NCBI GenBank assembly: GCA_937957685.1
Contig: CALGAO010000123.1
Span: 1-37,150, forward strand
From: an uncultured Paenibacillaceae bacterium
Lineage (GTDB): Bacteria > Bacillota > Bacilli > Paenibacillales > DA-C8
DNA length: 37,150 nucleotides
Direction: 5' to 3'
A model generated the notes under the pieces. That model was not told the origin of the DNA, searched no databases, and saw nothing but the letters and a program-made list of their open reading frames with translations. How positions within the stretch are numbered: position 1 is the first letter of the stretch; the number at the start of each line of letters is the position of its first letter. Shown piece after piece: positions 1 to 7,112 of the stretch. A program made the translations under genes and the position numbers.

Positions 1-681
1 GGCTGGCAGTACATCTTCAAGCTCCCGAAGAAAGCGACCGTCAAGAAGGCCATCGCTTATCTGCAGCAGCATCCCGCCTTTTGGGAGACGCTGAACGAAA
101 AGGAAGAGCACATTACGTTCGCAGACGAGGATGATCGTTGGGCTGCTGCCGACATCCCGATTCTCCTTACCAACTGGGAGAAAGCCAGGCGCTGTGTCAT
201 CTACCGGGAAGCCCACGAAACCGAGCGTACAACCGATGGCCAATTGACGATGGCTCTCACGACCTATTCCTTCCAAGCCATTGTCACCAATACCGATCTC
301 AAGCCGCTCATGCTGCTTCGCTCGTACAACAAGCGCGCCAACATCGAGAATCGCATCGATGAATTGAAAGAAGGTTATGCGGTGGAACAAAACAGCCAAC
401 ATTCCATGCTCCGCAACCTGCTGTTCAGCTGGATCAAGGCCATTGCCTACAACGTGATGGTCTGGTTCAAACAGACGCTGATGCCGGAAACCTTGCAGCG
501 GTGCGAAGTCCAAACGATTCGCCGAGCGGTGATCCGGGTACCCGGCAATGTGGTCGGCTCCGGTCGCTACCAGCATATCCGGCTTGCGCCGAATCCGACG
601 CTCGCTGGAATCGTCGATGCGATGCAGCAAAAGCTCAGAGCATTGGCCATAAGCTTCATTCCGACTCTACATGCGGCCTAA
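1..681 (+). CDS. IS1380-like DDE transposase, C-terminal part
   Basis: This frame is open from base 1 to the TAA at 679-681 and gives the last 226 residues of a DDE transposase; the start is beyond the window edge. It catalyses cut-and-paste movement of its element. A Y-x2-R-x3-E-x6-K signature is visible (YNKRANIENRIDELK, around residues 109-123 of the visible part), which carries the last catalytic Glu and the conserved Lys. The following stretch (LLFSWIKAIAYNVMVWFK) and the C-terminal PGNVVGSGRYQHIRL segment resemble the IS1380 group (transposase DDE domain group 1) rather than classic IS4 members. The visible portion is intact, with no frameshift, so the element may still be active. Its orientation matches the apparent transposase start at the other end of the window. 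Confidence 0.85.
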   Translation, partial: GWQYIFKLPKKATVKKAIAYLQQHPAFWETLNEKEEHITFADEDDRWAAADIPILLTNWEKARRCVIYREAHETERTTDGQLTMALTTYSFQAIVTNTDLKPLMLLRSYNKRANIENRIDELKEGYAVEQNSQHSMLRNLLFSWIKAIAYNVMVWFKQTLMPETLQRCEVQTIRRAVIRVPGNVVGSGRYQHIRLAPNPTLAGIVDAMQQKLRALAISFIPTLHAA

Positions 682-715
682 CGGTTCGATTCATCCCTGG
701 CCATAACGGCATTTC

Positions 716-734
716 GACCTGTAAAAATCAGGTC
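716..734 (+). terminator. Probable terminator of the IS transposase
   Basis: A perfect 6-bp stem GACCTG (716-721) and CAGGTC (729-734) encloses a 7-base AT-rich loop and is followed by TTCTTT. It lies 34 bases after the transposase stop. The stem is short, so this is a modest call. Confidence 0.4.
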
Positions 735-842
735 TTCTTTGGGTTGTGCAAAAAAACGCAGGATCACATCAGAACGTAAGAAGACTTAAAAGCCCGGCTC
801 CAAAAACGCATTGAAACAGGCATTCCGTAGTGCGATGGCGGG

Positions 843-868
843 TTATCCACAGGCCTGAGTTATCCACA
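843..868 (+). promoter_or_regulatory. Two perfect DnaA boxes in tandem
   Basis: TTATCCACA occurs at 843-851 and again at 860-868, both in the same orientation and 17 bases start to start. This is an exact match to the consensus DnaA box (TTATNCACA). The pair lies between the IS end and the yitT-like gene, about 70-95 bases before that gene's start. Whether DnaA binds here for regulation or titration is inference; no dnaA, dnaN or AT-rich unwinding region is nearby, so this is not called an origin. Confidence 0.6.
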
Positions 869-938
869 TTCCGATTTCATGTTAAAGTCAGAGCATTTCT
901 ACATACACTCTAACGCTGAAACCAGGAGATGATGCAAA

Positions 939-1808
939 TTGGTTGCCTCACCGAAGAAAAAGGTTCTCATCGAAGTGAAGAACATCCTCCTTATCACGAT
1001 TGGTGCGATCATCGCTGCTGTTGGTCTTGAACTATTCCTCGTACCGAACAACATCCTCGACGGAGGCGTGATCGGTCTCTCCATCATCGCCGCAGAATTA
1101 TTCAATTACAAGCTCAGTCTATTCATCGTCCTCTTCAACATTCCGTTCCTCCTGCTTGGTTTCCGCAAGATGGGTTGGAAATTTACCATCTATACCTTAT
1201 ATGGGGTCGTGACATTGTCGCTATGTACCTCTTATCTGCATCATTTCGAGCCGATTACCGATGATCTGTTCCTAGCGACCATCGTCGGCGCAGTTATCCT
1301 CGGCACCGGTGTTGGTCTCGTCATCCGTACCGGTGGTGCGCTGGACGGCACAGAGATCGTCGCGATTCTCGTAAGCAAGAGGATGCCTTTCTCAGTAGGG
1401 CAGTTCATCATGATCCTGAACGTATTCATCTTCATCCTCGCCGCCTTGCTCGTGTTCAGCTTGGAGACGGCGATGTATTCGATCATCACTTACTTCATCG
1501 CCTTCAAGATGATCGATATCGTGGTCGAAGGTATGGAAGAGATGAAATCTGTTACGATCATCTCTGATAAACCCGATGAAATTGCCGACTCTCTGCTGAA
1601 GACACTGGGACGTGGCGTCACCTTCCTGCACGGTGAAGGAGCTTTCTCTAAAGAAGCGAAGAAGATTATCTATGTGATCGTTGGACGGATCGAGTTGTCT
1701 GGCGTGCGCAGCGTCGTCAACGATATCGATCCCAAAGCCGTTATGGCAATAGAGAACCTCGCCGAAGTAGCCGGAAGCAATCTGAAGAAGTCGTCTTCCG
1801 CCCATTAA
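939..1808 (+). CDS. YitT family integral membrane protein (DUF161/DUF2179)
   Basis: A 289-residue membrane protein of the YitT/YqfU/YpjC type. The N-terminal two thirds are hydrophobic, with about six membrane segments (for example around residues 12-30, 60-75, 105-128, 150-170 and 180-195) and the family's typical GG-containing loops (DGGVIGLS near 41-48; RTGGALDGTEI near 130-140). The last ~80 residues form the soluble DUF2179 domain (VTIISDKPDEIADSLL... GRGVTFLHGEGAFS...). The molecular function of this family is not established. The start is TTG at 939: AGGAG at 924-928 lies 10 bases upstream, and the two nearby ATGs (929, 932) are in another frame. It has no evident link with the pectin genes and looks like a housekeeping neighbour, transcribed convergently with the operon to its right. 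Confidence 0.9.
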   Translation: MVASPKKKVLIEVKNILLITIGAIIAAVGLELFLVPNNILDGGVIGLSIIAAELFNYKLSLFIVLFNIPFLLLGFRKMGWKFTIYTLYGVVTLSLCTSYLHHFEPITDDLFLATIVGAVILGTGVGLVIRTGGALDGTEIVAILVSKRMPFSVGQFIMILNVFIFILAALLVFSLETAMYSIITYFIAFKMIDIVVEGMEEMKSVTIISDKPDEIADSLLKTLGRGVTFLHGEGAFSKEAKKIIYVIVGRIELSGVRSVVNDIDPKAVMAIENLAEVAGSNLKKSSSAH

Positions 1809-1822
1809 TCCGACATATCAAA

Positions 1823-1867
1823 AAAGGGATGCTCTCAACTCTCCCGTTGGAATTGAAGCATCCCTTT
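1823..1867. terminator. Bidirectional terminator between convergent genes
   Basis: AAAGGGATGC (1823-1832) pairs perfectly with GCATCCCTTT (1858-1867), extended by one more T-A pair inside. The stem has A's before and T's after, so it can work on both strands. It sits between the yitT-like stop (1808) and the stop of the minus-strand esterase (1876). Confidence 0.85.
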
Positions 1868-1875
1868 ATTCATTC

Positions 1876-3879
1876 CTAAACTACATCCTCAAATAATCGA
1901 TGATTCTCTCTCTTCACCGGGTTGACGAGCACCCACATATAATACAGCATCTTCGCCGCCTTCCCTCTTGTCACGGTCAATTTGGGCTCGAATTCATCAC
2001 CATTCATCATCCTGCCTCGCGCGATGCCCTTCTCGGCACGCACCAGACCCAGCTGATAAGCTCCTCTTACACGTTCCGCAAGCAACGGATCGATCTGTGC
2101 TGCATCCTTCAAATGTTCGAACGGAACGAGAGGATCGTACACGACATCCTGTGCACCTGTATCCAGATTCGGATCATATCCGCTGTCTCCTGGCTTAGCC
2201 GTTCGCTTGTTGTACTCCGTCATATATGCAGGCTTGCTGTTGAATCGGGCGCGATAAGCATCGTAAATGATGGCAGCCATCACTTCTCTCGTCAGCACGT
2301 TGTCACCACTATATGGAGCCAGCACACCAGCCTCGATCCCCATAAGCTTCACCAGCGCATCCTTAAATGGCGCCACTCGCATCTCATCATCAGGACGGAA
2401 GCGGCCAGCCTCATCTTTATTCATAACGCCCAGTTGAAGCATCTTCTCGATCTGGTTGCGATAATAGGCCCCTGGACCGCTGATCGTGTCGACCGCCACC
2501 TCCGGGTACACCTTCGACCAATCGTTCGTCTGCAGCGCCTCGAGGACACTTGGAGCCAGGTATGTCAACAGCCGCAGCGCCACCTCATCGCCCTCGCCTG
2601 CTCGCGCACTCAGCTCCATGACAGCCATACGGGCGTATTGCTTCGCCAACGCTTCCTTATAATGGGTGCCGTCAATTCTGTTCGCCGGATGTCCGTTGGC
2701 GAGGCTGCCATCATTGGTCTTGCCAGGCGTTTCCCCTGCTTCGATCGACATGAAGACGGCAGTTGTGCCTTCTACGCCGATTTCATTGTAATAATTGACA
2801 CTGGCTGTTGTCATATCCAGCAACATTACGTTCAACCGTTCTGCTTGTCTCCGCATCACCATCGGGAATTTGCGATAAGTGAACGAATCTTCATAGCGAT
2901 GACCTGGTGCGGCATCCCCATGGACTCGAGATGTCGGCGTGACGAGGACCGGGATCATGCCGCGAGCCCGGACGGCAGGAATGTACACGTCAGAGATCCA
3001 TGATGCGTAAGATTCCTCTGTCGATCCCCTTCCGTATCGCGTCCACTCATCCCCGCGCTCATCATTGTGACCGAATTGGATGAGTACGATGTCACCTTCT
3101 GCTCCAGTGAGCACAAGATCATTGAAGCGGCCCTCTGCATAGGCGTTTCGGAAGGAACGTCCGCCTTGCGAATAGTTAACCACATTGACTTTATGCAGAT
3201 CAAACAGTCTGCTGAACACCTGGCCCCATCCGCACATGGGTGCATCTTCGAAGACATTGGACTTCGCCGTCGAATCACCAAGCACGAAGATACTTGGCCG
3301 TTCAGTTTCCGTCCTCCGCTTCAGGCTGATCGGCCTAATCAGGATCTGTTCGATTCCAACAGGCACACCCGGGATTCTCGGCTCGATCTCGATATCCAGG
3401 AACGGCCTGCCGTTTGCATAGGTGAACGTCCATTCACGGCCTTGCCATGCAGCATGATGGCGAATCGGCACGAGATGCGCTGCATCCCAGAAGCCGCTGC
3501 CCAAGATTCGATCCGCGTGCATACCGGATATCGCCACCATCGTATGCTCCGGCGAGGAAGTCGTACGCACTTTGATCTCATAAGCTCCAGGAGGAGCCTT
3601 CACACGGAAGGCCAGACCATAATGGTTGAAATGGTCAAATTCCATGCCCTGCTCCTCGTAAAAATCAGAAACCGTTACATGGAATCCGGCACTGTCACAT
3701 ACGATCGAGTCGAAGCTGACTTCACGCGGCGGAACCGCACAGGTGGCGCGCACGAATCCGTATCCCATCTCCTCATTATATTCAGGAGGGCCATCAGCCC
3801 CCATCTTGACCTGGATCGCATCTTCTAAGGTTTGGTCGGTGAAAATAAATTTCATCTCTTGTCTATTGTCTGGGATCAT
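1876..3879 (-). CDS. GDSL/SGNH esterase of the rhamnogalacturonan acetylesterase type (CE12-like) with SLH-like C-terminus
   Basis: A 667-residue protein that probably removes acetyl groups from rhamnogalacturonan oligosaccharides. Residues 1-190 look like a beta-rich accessory domain. The SGNH hydrolase core is about 195-425: GDST with nucleophile Ser203, a glycine block near 239-240, GHND at 270-273, and DGTH with Asp403 and His406 completing the triad. Residues from about 435 to 667 resemble degenerate S-layer homology repeats (GRFRPDDEMRVAPFKDALVKL; LTREVMAAIIYDAYRAR; LTVTRGKAAKMLYYM). No signal peptide is visible, so it should be cytoplasmic, which is odd for SLH-like sequence. Classical CE12 enzymes are about 230-250 residues, so both ends are extra. 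ATG at 3879 has GAGGAG eight bases upstream. It is the last gene of the GH28-kdgF-esterase operon, 22 bases after the cupin gene. Confidence 0.85.
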   Translation of the reverse strand: MIPDNRQEMKFIFTDQTLEDAIQVKMGADGPPEYNEEMGYGFVRATCAVPPREVSFDSIVCDSAGFHVTVSDFYEEQGMEFDHFNHYGLAFRVKAPPGAYEIKVRTTSSPEHTMVAISGMHADRILGSGFWDAAHLVPIRHHAAWQGREWTFTYANGRPFLDIEIEPRIPGVPVGIEQILIRPISLKRRTETERPSIFVLGDSTAKSNVFEDAPMCGWGQVFSRLFDLHKVNVVNYSQGGRSFRNAYAEGRFNDLVLTGAEGDIVLIQFGHNDERGDEWTRYGRGSTEESYASWISDVYIPAVRARGMIPVLVTPTSRVHGDAAPGHRYEDSFTYRKFPMVMRRQAERLNVMLLDMTTASVNYYNEIGVEGTTAVFMSIEAGETPGKTNDGSLANGHPANRIDGTHYKEALAKQYARMAVMELSARAGEGDEVALRLLTYLAPSVLEALQTNDWSKVYPEVAVDTISGPGAYYRNQIEKMLQLGVMNKDEAGRFRPDDEMRVAPFKDALVKLMGIEAGVLAPYSGDNVLTREVMAAIIYDAYRARFNSKPAYMTEYNKRTAKPGDSGYDPNLDTGAQDVVYDPLVPFEHLKDAAQIDPLLAERVRGAYQLGLVRAEKGIARGRMMNGDEFEPKLTVTRGKAAKMLYYMWVLVNPVKRENHRLFEDVV

Positions 3880-3901
3880 CTGCTAATACTCCTCATTCAC
3901 T

Positions 3902-4222
3902 CTAAGAATCGCTGATCAGGTCCTCACGGATCGGTGTAAATACATCAAGCAGGATCGATGGCTCCAGCGCTTTCACGCCATGTTTGGCGCCTCCCGGTAT
4001 AGAGATCGTCTCACCTTGACGGAGGATCGTTCTCACTCCGTCGATGGTGAATTCGATGCATCCTTTCATGCAGTAACTCATCTGCTCATGCGGGTGGCTG
4101 TGCATATAACCTTCAGCACCCGTTTCAAAATGTACCTCCATCATCATGAGCTGCTTTCCAGGCGCGAATATTTTCCGCTTCACACCTGGCTCCGCGTTTT
4201 CCCAAGCTCCGATCTTAGCCAT
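3902..4222 (-). CDS. kdgF: KdgF-like cupin, unsaturated uronate linearisation
   Basis: A 106-residue single-domain cupin closely resembling KdgF, which speeds the conversion of 4,5-unsaturated galacturonate (from pectin lyase products) to the linear keto form used in the DKI-KDG pathway. Metal ligands are visible as HSHPHEQ (His41, His43, Gln47) and His81 in PGGAKHGV. The C-terminal DVFTPIRED supplies Asp93, Phe95 and Arg99, with the same spacing as the active-site Asp, Phe and Arg reported for Yersinia KdgF. The start chosen is ATG at 4222, ten bases after GGAGG; the upstream in-frame TTG at 4228 is too close to the ribosome site. It lies between the GH28 and esterase genes in one operon, as expected for intracellular uronate handling. 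A generic sugar-binding cupin is the alternative. Confidence 0.75.
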   Translation of the reverse strand: MAKIGAWENAEPGVKRKIFAPGKQLMMMEVHFETGAEGYMHSHPHEQMSYCMKGCIEFTIDGVRTILRQGETISIPGGAKHGVKALEPSILLDVFTPIREDLISDS

Positions 4223-4255
4223 TGCCAAGCAACCTCCTCATACCATGAAACTTCC

Positions 4256-4293
4256 CAGTTATCGGGTCCTGTCCTAATCATATCCGGTAACTG
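4256..4293 (-). repeat. Imperfect inverted repeat between GH28 and kdgF-like genes
   Basis: CAGTTATCGG (4256-4265) and CCGGTAACTG (4284-4293) can pair with one mismatch around an 18-base loop, within the ~100-base gap inside the operon. There is no T-run after it, so a processing or stability hairpin is more likely than a terminator. The role is unknown. Confidence 0.4.
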
Positions 4294-4320
4294 AGCATTT
4301 TCATAGCCCTGACACATGTC

Positions 4321-5922
4321 CTATTGATCCGATATCACCTGCTTCTGATCGACTTCAGAGGCGACTCTCAGTTCCAGATTGGATGACAACCTCTGGAAGT
4401 GCAATTCGCGAGTTTCAGCTCCAGTTACTTCGATAACTTGATCTGCTTGCGCAGTGGTTGTCATGTCCAGACGTTGGATATCTGTATGCGAGCATTGATG
4501 GAACAGTGCTGCGATACCCTTGCGCGATTCAACCGATACATTTTCCATCTTAAGATCCTTAGCATGTCTAATGACGATGCCCTCATCGCTGTGGCTGGTG
4601 ATATTCGCAAGTGAGATTTGCTGAATCGGCATCTCCGGCAATCCGTTGATCAGCACCGTCTTCTCCGCACCGCGGCAGACGATATCGCGAATCGAGATAT
4701 GACGGAAGATCGGCGTTTCTTCGGAAACCGGCAGTTTCTCGTCACCGCCATAACAACCTGAACCGGCATGCCCTTCATAATACAGGTTAAAGGAAATCGC
4801 ATCGCCGAGAATATCTTTCATGCGGATATTCTCGATCTCGATATGTTCAACGACGCCGCCCCGTCCCCGGCAGCTCTTGAAGCGGATGCCGATATCAGTG
4901 CCGATGAACGTGCAGTCCGAAACGTGGATATGATGCACGCCGCCAGACATCTCGCTGCCCACGACGATCCCGCCGTGCCCATGATATACCGTGCACCCAT
5001 GAACCTCCACATACTCGGTTGGCATGCCGAAGTCCCGTCCCGCCTTGTTCTTCCCCGATTTCAGGCAGATCGCATCATCACCGACATCGAACGTACTGTT
5101 CTCGACGAGCACATGCTTGCAGGACTCGATATCGATTCCGTCGCCGTTCTGCGAATACCATGGATTACGCACATTCACATTGCGTACGGTGATGTGCTGC
5201 GATGCCCACGGGTGCAGACACCAGGCCGGCGAGTTCTGGAACGTCGGTCCATCCAGCAAGATATACTTGCAGCGGCGGAAGCTCAGCATATTCGGCCGCA
5301 AGAAGTCGCGAACAGGCCGGTACGACTCGATATCGATCACCCCTTGCTCGACTAGTTGCTCGACGATTTCTTCTCCCTTAAGCGCAGCTTCCGAGGGGCC
5401 CCAGCGCGTTCCTGATTCATCCACTACACCGCCTGATTCGACGAGTCTCTGCCATTGGTGCTCGGTCAGCTTGCTCTTCTTGACCGGACGCCATGCTTCG
5501 CCGCCGCCGTCGAAGATCCCTTCTCCGGTGATGGCGATATGTTCCACGCCTTCCGCATCCAGCGGGGACTGGCATCTGACCGTTTGTCTGCCCTCGTAGT
5601 GAGACAGAACAAGCGGATAATCGTCGAAATTTTTGCTGAAGAGAACCAGTGCACCAGCTTCAGCATGCAATTCAATATGTGAGCGGAAGATGATCGGACC
5701 GGTGAGCCATACGCCGCTCGGAATGATCACTCTGCCCCCGCCTTGCGCGGACAGATGGGCAATTGCCTCATTGATCGGCCTGGTATTGATCGTCCTTCCG
5801 TCTCCGATGGCTCCAAACTCCTTGATGCTGACTGAGCGATTGGGAATGTCCGGCAACTTGACCGGTTGCATCGTCCATTTGCTGCCTGTGTGGTTAGAGC
5901 TTGTTTCTGTGTTTAGTTTCAT
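4321..5922 (-). CDS. GH28 polygalacturonase, probably cytoplasmic exo-type
   Basis: A 533-residue right-handed beta-helix glycoside hydrolase of family 28, which hydrolyses alpha-1,4 bonds of galacturonans or rhamnogalacturonan oligomers. All family signatures are present: NGDGID with Asp261, GDD with Asp282 and Asp283, GHGG with His316, and RFKS with Arg347 and Lys349. The N-terminus (VSIKEFGAIGDGRTINTRPI, 31-50) is the usual GH28 opening. There is no signal peptide, so the enzyme should act on imported oligosaccharides, which favours an exo mode. ATG at 5922 is preceded by GAAGGAG. It is the first gene of the operon with the KdgF-like cupin and the esterase, and is divergent from the AraC regulator 144 bases away, which probably controls it. 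Exact substrate (galacturonate versus rhamnogalacturonan ends) cannot be told from sequence. Confidence 0.92.
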   Translation of the reverse strand: MKLNTETSSNHTGSKWTMQPVKLPDIPNRSVSIKEFGAIGDGRTINTRPINEAIAHLSAQGGGRVIIPSGVWLTGPIIFRSHIELHAEAGALVLFSKNFDDYPLVLSHYEGRQTVRCQSPLDAEGVEHIAITGEGIFDGGGEAWRPVKKSKLTEHQWQRLVESGGVVDESGTRWGPSEAALKGEEIVEQLVEQGVIDIESYRPVRDFLRPNMLSFRRCKYILLDGPTFQNSPAWCLHPWASQHITVRNVNVRNPWYSQNGDGIDIESCKHVLVENSTFDVGDDAICLKSGKNKAGRDFGMPTEYVEVHGCTVYHGHGGIVVGSEMSGGVHHIHVSDCTFIGTDIGIRFKSCRGRGGVVEHIEIENIRMKDILGDAISFNLYYEGHAGSGCYGGDEKLPVSEETPIFRHISIRDIVCRGAEKTVLINGLPEMPIQQISLANITSHSDEGIVIRHAKDLKMENVSVESRKGIAALFHQCSHTDIQRLDMTTTAQADQVIEVTGAETRELHFQRLSSNLELRVASEVDQKQVISDQ

Positions 5923-6010
5923 TTCATGGCTCCTTCTCGGGAAATAGTCATTGTCCTGATGATAAGTTTATTGTATAAAATACATATACTAAGTTCTTCG
6001 CTTTTTTTTG

Positions 6011-6039
6011 TTGATATGCCATATTATTTTGCATAATTT
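6011..6039 (+). promoter_or_regulatory. Sigma-A-type promoter for the AraC regulator
   Basis: TTGATA (6011-6016), a 17-base spacer and TAATTT (6034-6039) stand 28 bases before the regulator start, in a very AT-rich divergent intergenic region (5923-6066). GGAAGGGG at about 6053-6060 is the ribosome site. No equally clear promoter was found for the divergent GH28 gene, consistent with activator dependence. Confidence 0.6.
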
Positions 6040-6066
6040 GTTGTAAATTGAAGGAAGGGGATTGAG

Positions 6067-6918
6067 ATGACCGAACGCATCGGACCCAAATACGTCATCG
6101 GCGATACTGACTATTTTTCGATCCAACGCATGTATCGCAAAGGATTAAATGCCATGAGACGACCGCATTCGCATCCGAGTTACGAAATCTACTATCTGCT
6201 TCAAGGTGAACGCGTCTATTTCATGAACGGCAATGTCATCACCGTATCCAAAGGCGAGATGATGTTCATCAATCCCGACGACCTTCATTCCACCGCCAGC
6301 TCGGAAGATGTGCCCGAGTTTGAACGGGTACTGATGAATTTCTCACATAATTTTGTCAGTCAAGCTGACGAAGAGGTGGCGTCTCTCTTCCCTCTTGATC
6401 AGTCGAGACTTATTCGCTTGCCGGTAAATGAACAGCCGATTATCGAAGAGATCTTGCTCAAGATCCTGCATGAAGCGGAGAAAAAGGCACCCAATTATGT
6501 TTCCTACATCCGATCCCTGCTCATCCAGATGCTGATCATCATCAATCGGGTCAGCCGTACCGATGACGAGGCGATCAACTATGCGCACCCGATGCATCAC
6601 AAAATCTCGGAAATCGCCCTGTACATGAACCGGCACTTTGCCGAGCCGCTGACTTTGGAGCAGATCGCCAAGCAGTTCTACATCAGCCCTTCTTACCTGA
6701 GCAGAATTTTCAAGAAACTGACCGGCTTTCATTTCCGCGAATATCTGCAGGTCGTGCGCATCCGCGAAGCCCAGAAGAGGCTGGCGGAGACGACCGACCC
6801 GGTGCAGCTCATCTCGGAACAGGTAGGCTTCGAGCACATTGCCCATTTCAACAAGACCTTCAAGAAGCTGACGTCGACCACACCGCTCAAATATCGCCAG
6901 CAGCATCGGAGACGTTAA
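6067..6918 (+). CDS. AraC family transcriptional regulator with cupin sensor domain
   Basis: A 283-residue regulator. Residues ~25-150 form an AraC-type cupin ligand-binding domain (RPHSHPSYEIYYLLQGERVY; GEMMFINPDDLHST). Residues ~180-283 hold the two helix-turn-helix motifs: the first around LTLEQIAKQFYISPSYLSRI, and the second with the AraC signature in VQLISEQVGFEHIAHFNKTF followed by the usual F-K-x-T-x-TPLKYR ending. It probably binds a pectin-derived sugar acid and activates the divergent GH28-kdgF-esterase operon; this role is inferred from position. ATG at 6067 follows AAGGAAGGGG. It is the only plus-strand gene in the pectin locus. The 194 bases to the convergent YetA-like gene contain no convincing terminator. 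Confidence 0.92.
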   Translation: MTERIGPKYVIGDTDYFSIQRMYRKGLNAMRRPHSHPSYEIYYLLQGERVYFMNGNVITVSKGEMMFINPDDLHSTASSEDVPEFERVLMNFSHNFVSQADEEVASLFPLDQSRLIRLPVNEQPIIEEILLKILHEAEKKAPNYVSYIRSLLIQMLIIINRVSRTDDEAINYAHPMHHKISEIALYMNRHFAEPLTLEQIAKQFYISPSYLSRIFKKLTGFHFREYLQVVRIREAQKRLAETTDPVQLISEQVGFEHIAHFNKTFKKLTSTTPLKYRQQHRRR

Positions 6919-7112
6919 CACTGACCGAAACCAGCGTCTGAACATCCGCCACCGACGGTGCACAGCCTTATCCAACGGCACACAGCGGCCGAGTCTTACG
7001 GCTATACCACTGCATGCGGCGGCACAACCTTCCGGTTAGCCGGAGCCCGTACGGCTGCTCTCTCAAGCAGTGGGCAGCCGAGCATGGCCGCTCCTGCTTT
7101 ATGGCACGTCAA

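Larger units (their letters stand above)
1..801 (+). mobile_element. 3' part of an IS1380-like insertion sequence
   Basis: The window opens inside a transposase reading frame and the element probably ends about 120 bases after the stop codon. The proposed right end is near 801, because the inward-reading sequence from there (GGAGCCGGGCTT...) resembles the inward-reading sequence at 36965 (GGAGCGGGCTT...), just before another apparent transposase start. The exact end is inferred; the left end lies outside the window, so the inverted repeats and target duplication cannot be tested here. Confidence 0.55.

Noticed and set aside
843..868. Replication origin at the DnaA boxes
   Set aside because: Only two boxes, no AT-rich unwinding element and no replication genes nearby.
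6989..7003. Hairpin GCCG-CGGC after the AraC gene
   Set aside because: A four-base stem without a T-run is too weak to call a terminator.
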